A DNA stretch of 38,418 nt from an uncultured Chelatococcus sp. (GTDB lineage Bacteria; Pseudomonadota; Alphaproteobacteria; Rhizobiales; Beijerinckiaceae): positions 1-38,418 of the forward strand of contig CALMIK010000005.1 of the NCBI GenBank assembly GCA_937863995.1, written 5' to 3'. The position numbers and the translations under genes were made by a program. Each line of letters begins with the position of its first letter. Position 1 is the first letter of the stretch. Shown piece after piece: positions 32,884 to 38,418 of this stretch. The notes under the pieces are model-generated. The model did no database searches, had not been told where the DNA came from, and saw only the letters and a list, made by a program, of their open reading frames with translations.

Positions 32884-33576
32884 TTACCGGGCGGTGATGG
32901 TGACGACGCCCGTGTCGGTGGCAAGAAAGGCGGTTTCGCACAGGCCGATAAACAGGCCGTGCTCGACGACTCCGGGAACAGCGGCCAACGCCGCCGCCAG
33001 CGCCTCCGGCTCCGCGATCGCGCCGAAGGCGATGTCGAGGATATAGTGGCCTTCATCGGTGACGAAAGGCGTCGCGCCTGATTGCCGCAACGAAACCGCC
33101 CCCTGCGCGCCGAAACGTGCCGCGATGTCCGCGACCGTCTCGTGGGTGGAGCGCAGGCCGAAGCGCACGACCTCGACCGGCAGCGGGAATTGTCCCAACC
33201 GGCCGACACGCTTCGACGCATCGGCGATCACCACCATGCGCGCGCTCGCGGCCGCGACGATCTTTTCGCGCAGCAGCGCGCCGCCGCCGCCTTTCACCAG
33301 CCGCAGGCTGTCGTCGAACTCGTCCGCGCCGTCGACGGTCAGGTCGAGCCGGGGTGTCTCCTCCAGCGTGGTGAGGCGGATGCCTTCCTGCTCGGCCTGA
33401 ACGCGGGTCGCTTCCGAGGTCGGCACGCCGACGACATCGAGACCCTGCCGGACGCGTTCGCCCAGCAGCGCTACGAAATGCCGCGCCGTGGAGCCGGTGC
33501 CGAGCCCGAGGCGCATGCCCGGCTCGACCAGCGCTACGGCGCGAGCGGCGGCTTCGCGCTTCAAGGAATCACTCAA
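32884..33576 (-). CDS. rpiA: Ribose-5-phosphate isomerase A
   Basis: It interconverts ribose 5-phosphate and ribulose 5-phosphate in the pentose phosphate pathway. Motifs: [20 protein letters not shown], then [20 protein letters not shown] and [15 protein letters not shown], with the catalytic Asp and Glu regions intact. The TTG at 33576 gives 230 residues, the usual family length, and AGGAG lies eight bases upstream. A GTG at 33621 would overlap the previous gene's stop by four bases (GTGA) and add 15 residues. I prefer the TTG, but the coupled GTG is possible. Confidence 0.93.
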   Translation of the reverse strand: MSDSLKREAAARAVALVEPGMRLGLGTGSTARHFVALLGERVRQGLDVVGVPTSEATRVQAEQEGIRLTTLEETPRLDLTVDGADEFDDSLRLVKGGGGALLREKIVAAASARMVVIADASKRVGRLGQFPLPVEVVRFGLRSTHETVADIAARFGAQGAVSLRQSGATPFVTDEGHYILDIAFGAIAEPEALAAALAAVPGVVEHGLFIGLCETAFLATDTGVVTITAR

Positions 33577-33617
33577 CGGTTCGTCTCCTGACAGGGGTTG
33601 CGCCAAAGGCGAGGCGT

Positions 33618-34157
33618 TCACTGCGCCGGCGTCGCGGGCGCGTTGCCGTCGCCGGCCGCGCCTTCCTGCGCACGGGCGGGGGCCGGCGTCGCGGGCGCGG
33701 TCGCGTCGGTTGCGCTCAACTGCGGCGTGCAGACGACGTGCGTGTTGAACACGTAGCAGCTGCTGATCTCGCCGGTGCGGTAGTTGACGCGGAACACGCC
33801 GCTCTCGCGCGTGTGGCTCGAGCTGACGAGGCCGTATTCGCCAAGCGTCTGCGGACCCGCGCCCTCGCCCGCCGGAAAGCAGAAGGTGACGCCGATCGTG
33901 CCTTCCTTCAAGCCGTACTGGCAGGCGCCGACCTCGCCCGTGGCCGCGTTGACGCGGTAGATGCGGTTGAGGTCGAGCTGGGGGGCCGGGGCGAAGGCGA
34001 ACGGCGATGCGCCGCCCAGCAGCACGAGCGCCACGGCGGCGGCGGCCGCGCGGGCCGGCAGGCGCCAGCGCCCGGCTCCATCGTTGCGGGCTTCATGGCT
34101 GCAAGCTCCGTGGCCCCCGGCTTTCCGGGATGTGGTCGTGCGGAATGCGTCGGTCAT
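33618..34157 (-). CDS. Secreted protein with duplicated RVN-TGE motif
   Basis: A 179-residue protein with a membrane segment or signal at about residues 35-55 ([20 protein letters not shown]). The mature part has an internal duplication: [16 protein letters not shown] and [18 protein letters not shown] share the pattern RVN-x2-TGE-x3-C, about 48 residues apart. A Pro/Ala/Thr-rich tail follows. The motif resembles single blades of repeat proteins, but I do not recognise the family. The N-terminal 34 residues are charged, so the true start may be later. Its stop overlaps the possible GTG start of rpiA. Confidence 0.65.
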   Translation of the reverse strand: MTDAFRTTTSRKAGGHGACSHEARNDGAGRWRLPARAAAAAVALVLLGGASPFAFAPAPQLDLNRIYRVNAATGEVGACQYGLKEGTIGVTFCFPAGEGAGPQTLGEYGLVSSSHTRESGVFRVNYRTGEISSCYVFNTHVVCTPQLSATDATAPATPAPARAQEGAAGDGNAPATPAQ

Positions 34158-34389
34158 CGTGGATGCGCCCGTGGTGAGTGCCTGCGTTTGATCCTGTGCC
34201 CGTTCTAGTGTGCTTTCCGTCCAAATGGAATCACCCGATCGCCCGGAATGCGTTCAAATCGGAGAATTGCAGAGACTTTTGCCCCCGCCTGCCGGCAATG
34301 TCGCGGTTGCCGCCTCATTTGCCCGCGCCTATAGTCCGTGCCGCGTTTCCGCTTCGATATTTTCCGCCCCCGAACCCGCAGTGCGCCCC

Positions 34390-35100
34390 ATGACCGATCA
34401 CCTGCCCCCGATTGCCGTTTTCGATCTCGACGGCACCCTCGCCGATACCGCGCCCGATCTCGTCGCGGCGCTCAACGCGGTGCTGGCGGAAGAGGGTCTG
34501 CCGCCGCTTTCCTTCGAGAAGGCGCGCGATCTCATCGGCGCGGGCGCGCGCTCCCTCATCCTGCGCGGCTTCAACGAAGCGGGCTACAGCGCGGTGGACG
34601 ACGCGCGGCTGGAGCGTATGTTCCGGTTCTTCATCGACTATTACAGCCGCAACCTGCTGCGCGAGACGAAGCTGTTTCCCGGCGTGCCGGAGGCGCTCGA
34701 CAGGTTCCGCGACGAGGGTTGGGTGCTGGCTGTGTGCACCAACAAGTTCGAGGGGCAATCGTTGCGGCTGCTCGAACTGCTCGGCATCGCGGATCGCTTC
34801 GCCGCGATCTGCGGGCGTGACACGTTCCCTTATTTCAAGCCCGATCCGCGCCATCTGACGCTGACCATCGGGCGCGCCGGGGGCTCGCAGTCCCGTGCGG
34901 TGATGGTGGGTGATTCGGTTACCGACATCAGCACCGCCCGCGCCGCGGGCGTGCCGGTGGTGGCCGTGCCCTTTGGCTATTCGGACGTGCCGGTGGCCGA
35001 ACTGGCCCCGGACCACGTAATCGGGCACTTCGACGAACTGTGGACGGCGACGGCTGCGATCACCCGCTCGGCCGCTTCGTGGGTGAAAACGACATCTTGA
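34390..35100 (+). CDS. gph: Phosphoglycolate phosphatase (HAD family)
   Basis: It removes phosphate from 2-phosphoglycolate, a product of DNA repair and photorespiration-like reactions. It has 236 residues. The HAD motif I, FDLDGTLADTAPDLV, gives nucleophile D12 and D14. The motif II threonine is in VLAVCTNKFEG, the motif III lysine in YFKPDPRHL, and motif IV is VMVGDSVTDISTARAAGVP. The ATG at 34390 precedes motif I by 11 residues; the open frame from 34210 lacks family similarity. It ends 131 bases before tRNA-Val. HAD substrate predictions carry some doubt. Confidence 0.88.
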   Translation: MTDHLPPIAVFDLDGTLADTAPDLVAALNAVLAEEGLPPLSFEKARDLIGAGARSLILRGFNEAGYSAVDDARLERMFRFFIDYYSRNLLRETKLFPGVPEALDRFRDEGWVLAVCTNKFEGQSLRLLELLGIADRFAAICGRDTFPYFKPDPRHLTLTIGRAGGSQSRAVMVGDSVTDISTARAAGVPVVAVPFGYSDVPVAELAPDHVIGHFDELWTATAAITRSAASWVKTTS

Positions 35101-35231
35101 TGAACGAGAACGCTTGACGGAACGCTCCGACCTTTCTAGAAGAACGGTACAGGCGCCCCGGACGATCCGGGCTGCGCCGGTTTTCATGTTTGTCGGGCGG
35201 CGCAGCTGCGGGCGAAGCAAGAAAACAGGAT

Positions 35232-35306
35232 GGGCGGTTAGCTCAGCGGTAGAGCACTGCTTTCACACGGCAGGGGTCACAGGTTCAATCCCTGTACCGC
35301 CCACCA
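35232..35306 (+). tRNA. tRNA-Val (anticodon CAC)
   Basis: A 75-base cloverleaf on the plus strand. The acceptor stem GGGCGGT/ACCGCCC, the D arm GCTCAGCGGTAGAGC, the anticodon loop TTCACAC with anticodon CAC, and the T arm AGGTTCAATCC are present. The discriminator is A and CCA is encoded. Its 3' end faces the DUF927 element. Confidence 0.96.
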
Positions 35307-35455
35307 TCCAAATCCCTGAAATATCAAAGATTTAGCAAGATCGCTCTCAAGGGCGCCAACCTATGCAGGAAGCGTATAGGAAGCAGGAAGCGGGCCGAAG
35401 CTCGATCCGCCTAGGCGCGCCATATCATTTTCATCCCGTGCATTATCAAAATCAG

Positions 35456-35544
35456 CTGTCACGGCTGTCACACCTGTCACAGCGTTGATTTATAAAGAGA
35501 AAACCTGTGACACCCTCTCATTCTGAAGGTGTCACAGGCGTCAC
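35456..35544. repeat. CTGTCAC repeats with 9-base spacing
   Basis: CTGTCAC occurs at 35456, 35465 and 35474, exactly nine bases apart. After a gap there is an inverted copy, GTGACA at 35507-35512. TGTCAC follows at 35530 and CGTCAC at 35539, again nine bases apart. The regular spacing recalls iterons or operator arrays. In one minus-strand frame the units read as Val-Thr-x repeats (VTGVTAVTADFDNARD), so a decayed coding region with a Val-Thr repeat is an alternative. Confidence 0.6.
35504..35538 (-). terminator. Hairpin after the DUF927 gene
   Basis: CCTGTGACACC at 35504-35514 and GGTGTCACAGG at 35528-35538 are perfect 11-base arms around a 13-base loop. On the minus strand the stem is followed by TTTTCTCTTT, and it lies 27 bases past the DUF927 stop. 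It can serve as the terminator of that operon. It is built from the same TGTCAC unit as the neighbouring array. Confidence 0.6.
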
Positions 35545-35564
35545 ATATTGGCTGATTTCCGATG

Positions 35565-37370
35565 TCAGTTGTCGGCGAGAATGGCCGCACTGATCCGATA
35601 GAAACGTACTGGCTGGCCAATGCCGGGTAACCTCGATCGGCTCCTTAGCGCATCGCCATCCGGTAAGAGGATCCCGCGGTCGCATAGCGTCTGGGCCACG
35701 AATGCGGAATCATGGCCTGCGCACACTTCGCGCCTCCACGATTCCGGCAAGATGAGAAACTCGTCGTTCCCGTCATCATCCTTACGCCGATAGCCTACGC
35801 GATCGATAACGCGTTGCTCGATAGGGTGCCCCAAGCTGTCACGCGGCACGAGGCTGCCGATCATCTCAAAACGGGAATTGCCGTGAGCCTCGATGAAACT
35901 GCGCACGGCCGCTATGGCCGCTCCCGCTTCCGATGAGCCGATCCCGCCGCGCGCAGCCAGCCATGACTTGAAGCATTTTGCCGCGGCCTCAATCGCCTCG
36001 GCTGCCGGCCACGGCAGCATGCCCTCCCTCGTTGCCAATTCCCCAGCCGCCGCGACAAGCCCGAAGCGTGCGGCCACCCGACCGACTTGCCCGTCCGCCC
36101 CCTTGGGCACATTCTCAGCGATGAATGAATCGATGGCGGCCTTTACGAACTCCTCGACATCGTCAAAATGCTCCACGAGATATCGGACGAAGGCTTTCGC
36201 ACCGTGGCCATAGTTCTCGCCGGCAGCGCGTTTCAGTTGGCGTGCAAAGGCGTCGGCGGACGGGAACTCATGCAGGCTTTCGAACAGGCCTAGCCCAGCT
36301 CCAGCGTTCGCAGACAGGTCGATGATTCGCACTTCCTGTCCCGCCATTGCTCGACCGCCGCGCCGGTCCTCGTGGATCTTATCGGCCAGTCCAATCTCAC
36401 CGCTCGACAGGAACAGCAGCCGCCACTCAGCTGGTCGCCGCGCCTCGCCAGATCGGGTTGCGCGAACCTTGCCGACGCCGTTCGCGAGTTGGTATGCCGC
36501 AGCTGCAGCGTCGCGTCCTTCTACCTGCCCCATCTCGTCGAGGCACAGCAGCCCGTCACTGGACATGGCCGAAACACCCTCCAGGCCGTTGGCGGTTGTT
36601 CGCCACGATCGGACATACCCCCGGATGCCTCCGCCTCCCCAGACGGAGCTTGCGGCAACGAGGGCCGTACTCTTACCGGTGCTCGACGGTCCCCTGAGGT
36701 GAAACCCGCCGGACTCGGCGCCAACGATATAAAGCAACGGCGCTGCAAACCCGGTGGCGATGGCGAGCGCTAGGCGCGAGTTGCCGACCGCATACCGCGC
36801 GATGCCTTCCTGCCACCCCTCCAGTGTTCCGGCCGTCGTCATCGGGCAGTCGAACAAGCCGCTGGCCTGCAGGATGATGCGCTCGTCCCCGGCGCCGCTC
36901 ACGCTGCCGATGGTCTCGTCTTTGAAAGCGAAGGCGCGACCATGCCAGCCGATACGGTTCACCGCGCGCACCTTCTCCGGTGGCGCGGCGGTGGCTATGT
37001 ACTCATGCAGGGCGTCACGCGCGAACCGTCCCGGTTCGATGATGAGGCCCAGCGACAGCAAGCGTTCGCGGTACCCCGTGCCGTCGCCGGCGAGCGCCGC
37101 CATCGGCAGCGGCCAGCGCTTCACCATTCCGTCGCGGTCACGGATCGCGAGCAGCCGACCCCAGTCGTCGCTCTCGACGGATCGGGTTTCCGCCTCAATG
37201 ACCAGCTCAGAGCAGACCTTGCGCCAACTGGTCGAGGTCATGCCAGTTTCCTTGTCGTGGCGCTCGACGCGTTTCTCAACACCGCCTTCCCGGGATACCC
37301 GGAAAGGCCATTTCTCGCTGCGCTTCTCGGATTTGGATCGTTTCGGCGGCAGTGGTGTCACGTTGGTCAT
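35565..37370 (-). CDS. DUF927-domain helicase-like protein
   Basis: A 601-residue protein of the DUF927 type, found in phages and integrated plasmids and thought to act in DNA replication as a superfamily 3-like or primase-associated ATPase. Walker A is GPSSTGKST (about residues 225-235) and Walker B is LLCLDEMGQ (about 273-281). The sensor-like region LLFLSSGEIGLADKIHEDRR follows. The N-terminal 50 residues are basic; the C-terminus (about 500-601) probably binds DNA. The gene overlaps its upstream neighbour by four bases (ATGA at 37367-37370), so it is translated as the last gene of a coupled operon. The length is typical of the family. Confidence 0.88.
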   Translation of the reverse strand: MTNVTPLPPKRSKSEKRSEKWPFRVSREGGVEKRVERHDKETGMTSTSWRKVCSELVIEAETRSVESDDWGRLLAIRDRDGMVKRWPLPMAALAGDGTGYRERLLSLGLIIEPGRFARDALHEYIATAAPPEKVRAVNRIGWHGRAFAFKDETIGSVSGAGDERIILQASGLFDCPMTTAGTLEGWQEGIARYAVGNSRLALAIATGFAAPLLYIVGAESGGFHLRGPSSTGKSTALVAASSVWGGGGIRGYVRSWRTTANGLEGVSAMSSDGLLCLDEMGQVEGRDAAAAAYQLANGVGKVRATRSGEARRPAEWRLLFLSSGEIGLADKIHEDRRGGRAMAGQEVRIIDLSANAGAGLGLFESLHEFPSADAFARQLKRAAGENYGHGAKAFVRYLVEHFDDVEEFVKAAIDSFIAENVPKGADGQVGRVAARFGLVAAAGELATREGMLPWPAAEAIEAAAKCFKSWLAARGGIGSSEAGAAIAAVRSFIEAHGNSRFEMIGSLVPRDSLGHPIEQRVIDRVGYRRKDDDGNDEFLILPESWRREVCAGHDSAFVAQTLCDRGILLPDGDALRSRSRLPGIGQPVRFYRISAAILADN

Positions 37371-37660
37371 TCCGCTGCCTCAAGCTCCAGGTCGGGCGTC
37401 GCACGCTCTTCCGTGATCTGCCGGGCGATATCTGCCGTTTCAGCCAAGCTCTTGCCGGCCGTTTGCCAAAGCGTGATCGCACACCGCATGTGATATGCGG
37501 TCCCGCTCAAGTCCCGGATAAGCCACGAGCTGAGCGCCATTTCCGCCTGCTGAATACCGACGACGAAGCGGGCATAGATTTCGGCGGATGCATGCCCCTC
37601 GTCGGGATAAAGGCGGAGAAACTCCGCCTTCGCCGCTCGCGCCATGCAGGAATCCATCAT
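37367..37660 (-). CDS. Small hypothetical protein (97 aa) of the DUF927 operon
   Basis: A 97-residue soluble protein, mainly helical (AAKAEFLRLYPDEGHASAEI, VVGIQQAEMALSSWLIRDLS), with no recognised domain. The ATG at 37660 overlaps the upstream gene's stop by four bases, and its own stop overlaps the DUF927 start by four bases. This double coupling is strong evidence that the gene is real and that the longer frame to 37720 is not used. It may be an accessory factor for replication of the element. Confidence 0.65.
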   Translation of the reverse strand: MMDSCMARAAKAEFLRLYPDEGHASAEIYARFVVGIQQAEMALSSWLIRDLSGTAYHMRCAITLWQTAGKSLAETADIARQITEERATPDLELEAAE

Positions 37661-37884
37661 CGCGCACCTCCTGCCCGCAGGAAGGTACGGGCTTCGATCT
37701 GTGAGGAAAAAAGCGACCATCCGATCAACGCGCCATCGTCAGAAAACTCAGGAACAATCGTCCTGCTTGTTTTGCGAAGTGCGTTATGTTTTTTGGTACC
37801 CGGGTAACTCGCAAGGCTGCCCGTCCTATCGCCGCCGCGCCGGGCTCCTACCCCCGACGTGGCGGCAACTGCTTTTAAGGTCAT
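37657..37884 (-). CDS. Small basic hypothetical protein (75 aa) of the DUF927 operon
   Basis: A 75-residue protein rich in Lys, Arg, Gly and Ser in its first half, then a compact part (RTIVPEFSDDGALIGWSLFS). No family is recognised. Its ATG overlaps the stop of the AlpA-like gene (37881-37884), and its stop overlaps the next ATG (37657-37660). The two overlaps support it as real although it is short and of plain composition. The basic N-terminus could bind nucleic acid. Confidence 0.5.
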   Translation of the reverse strand: MTLKAVAATSGVGARRGGDRTGSLASYPGTKKHNALRKTSRTIVPEFSDDGALIGWSLFSSQIEARTFLRAGGAR

Positions 37885-38135
37885 GCAGTCACCTCCGAAG
37901 TAGAGCGCACCAGCTTGCCCAGGCGCTGCTGGGCGTACTCGTCAAGGCCGGTGCGGGGATAAAGCGGTGTACGGTTGTTCGGAAAAAACTGCGGTCCACC
38001 GCCGGTAGATGCCAGCTTGGCCAAGGTCGCGGCTGCGATCGTTATGCCGTGAACGTGCTCAAGGTATTCCGACGCTTCCCAGCGCCGCAGGTTCGGTTTG
38101 CGAAGGGCAGGGGGGAGTTGGTCAGTCATCATCAC
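37881..38135 (-). CDS. AlpA-like helix-turn-helix protein of the second element
   Basis: An 84-residue DNA-binding protein: LRRWEASEYLEHVHGITIAA, then ATLAKLASTGGGPQFFPNNR and a wing ending GLDEYAQQRLGKLV. It resembles the 119-residue protein of the first element at 6972-7331, so related regulators occur in both elements. GTG at 38135 or ATG at 38132 or 38129 can serve as start; AGGGGG lies just upstream. It is first in the intact coupled chain leading to DUF927. It probably regulates the element genes or excision, by analogy. Confidence 0.7.
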   Translation of the reverse strand: MMMTDQLPPALRKPNLRRWEASEYLEHVHGITIAAATLAKLASTGGGPQFFPNNRTPLYPRTGLDEYAQQRLGKLVRSTSEVTA

Positions 38136-38225
38136 CCCCTACGATGTTGGCAGCCTCGCTGAGAGCATGAACGATGCGTGCGCGAACATTTTTCAGGTAA
38201 AGTTTCTCCTCGCTGGTCTTCCCCC
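38122..38225 (-). pseudogene. 3' fragment of a gene cut by the insertion sequence
   Basis: On the minus strand a frame reads KTSEEKLYLKNVRARIVHAL and continues to a TGA at 38122-38124. It overlaps the start of the AlpA-like gene by 14 bases, like its coupled neighbours downstream. Upstream it runs directly into the left end of the IS3-family element at about 38226, so the 5' part is displaced or lost. The family cannot be told from 33 residues. The insertion may also separate the operon from its promoter. Confidence 0.55.
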
Positions 38226-38418
38226 TGAAAAGTGGTCCTCATTGAAGTATGCTATTGAGCCTTTGAGAGGACTTTGTCATGCCCCAGAAGAAGCACAAAC
38301 CCGAAGAGATCGTTGCGAAGCTTCGCCAGGTCGATGTTCTGTTGTCGCAAGGCCGCTCGGTTGGCGAAGCGGTTCGTTCGATCGGCGTGACCCCGTTCAC
38401 GTACTATCGGTGGCGCAA
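38226..38418 (+). mobile_element. IS3-family insertion sequence, left end
   Basis: The left end begins near TGAAAAGTGGTCC at 38226-38238, starting with the TG usual for IS3-family ends. An OrfA-type transposase frame starts at 38279. The right end, OrfB and any target duplication lie outside the window. The insertion lies inside or at the end of a coupled operon of the second element. The exact left boundary could be off by a few bases. Confidence 0.75.
38279..38418 (+). CDS. IS3-family transposase OrfA, N-terminal part
   Basis: The visible 46 residues begin MPQKKHKPEEIVAKLRQVDV and continue with GRSVGEAVRSIGVTPFTYYR. This is the helix-turn-helix DNA-binding domain (HTH_Tnp_1) of OrfA in the IS407/IS3 group, which recognises the insertion sequence ends. 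The frame is open at the window edge. In this family a programmed frameshift with OrfB yields the complete transposase. AGAGGA lies about 12 bases before the ATG. Confidence 0.9.
   Translation, partial: MPQKKHKPEEIVAKLRQVDVLLSQGRSVGEAVRSIGVTPFTYYRWR

Larger units (their letters stand above)
35307..38418. mobile_element. Second integrated element at tRNA-Val, left part
   Basis: Directly after tRNA-Val lie a structured repeat region, a DUF927 helicase-like gene and three upstream small genes, all on the minus strand and joined by 4-base overlaps. This content is typical of phages, satellites and integrative plasmids. No integrase is visible; it should lie at the far end outside the window. An IS3-family element interrupts the next gene at about 38226. 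The exact attachment site within the tRNA 3' end could not be confirmed because the other copy is not in view. Confidence 0.7.

Noticed and set aside
35361..35480. A 39-codon frame MTGVTAVTADFDNARDEND on the minus strand near tRNA-Val
   Set aside because: It is open and reads plausibly, but it starts inside the CTGTCAC array with no ribosome-binding site; treated as a possible coding remnant, not as a gene.
35456..35544. CRISPR-like array
   Set aside because: The units are only 6-7 bases with 2-base gaps; there are no long repeats, spacers or cas genes.

Overview
The window is a high-GC chromosome segment of an alphaproteobacterium, most likely of the order Hyphomicrobiales (Rhizobiales). 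This is inferred from the company of genes: an RpoH-type sigma factor directly after an RluA-family pseudouridine synthase, an IalB-family protein, CreA, a DUF2865 protein, class II DAHP synthase, RlmN, and a structured intergenic repeat of the kind common in this order. The genus cannot be named from the sequence alone.

Layout. (1) Positions 1-8623: the right part of an integrated phage-like element. It holds the end of an unknown gene, a small gene, terminase small and large subunits, a two-gene module resembling VapBC45 toxin-antitoxin pairs (MerR/DUF433-like plus PIN-like), an intact HigA with a decayed HigB, two copies (one decayed) of an XRE-regulator-plus-cargo cassette, a divergent set of three tiny genes, a regulator with a perfect dyad over its promoter, two AlpA-like DNA-binding proteins and a tyrosine integrase. 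The element stops at the 3' end of tRNA-Glu(CTC). (2) 8624-35306: backbone. In order: pseudouridine synthase, rpoH, a PhzF-family protein, an AT-rich HEPN-like gene beside tRNA-Lys(TTT), gpt, a CinA-N/MoCF protein, a DUF2239 protein with a palindromic promoter, a class D beta-lactamase directly downstream of leuA, a leucine-rich leader upstream of leuA, creA, a MarR regulator, a DUF2865 protein, an unrecognised 327-residue protein, a YXWGXW-type secreted protein, a small acidic protein, an XRE regulator with a SulP transporter, IalB, rlmN, a LemA-like protein, class II DAHP synthase, glutathione reductase, a DUF2059 protein, rpiA, a secreted protein with an internal repeat, gph and tRNA-Val(CAC). 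(3) 35307-38418: a second integrated element beside tRNA-Val. Four genes ending in a DUF927 helicase-like protein are joined by 4-base overlaps. The next gene upstream is cut by an IS3-family insertion sequence that runs off the window.

How it works together. All three tRNA genes have foreign-looking DNA at their 3' side: a full integrase-bearing element, a small AT-rich HEPN gene, and the DUF927 element. The most interesting signals are the remains of an exchange at the XRE-cargo cassette (4597-5631), two long perfect operator-like dyads in the first element, a likely leucine attenuation leader before leuA, a 15-base dyad over the DUF2239 promoter, and a tight coupled operon in the second element with a 9-base-spaced CTGTCAC array beyond its end. 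No CRISPR array or rRNA gene was seen.
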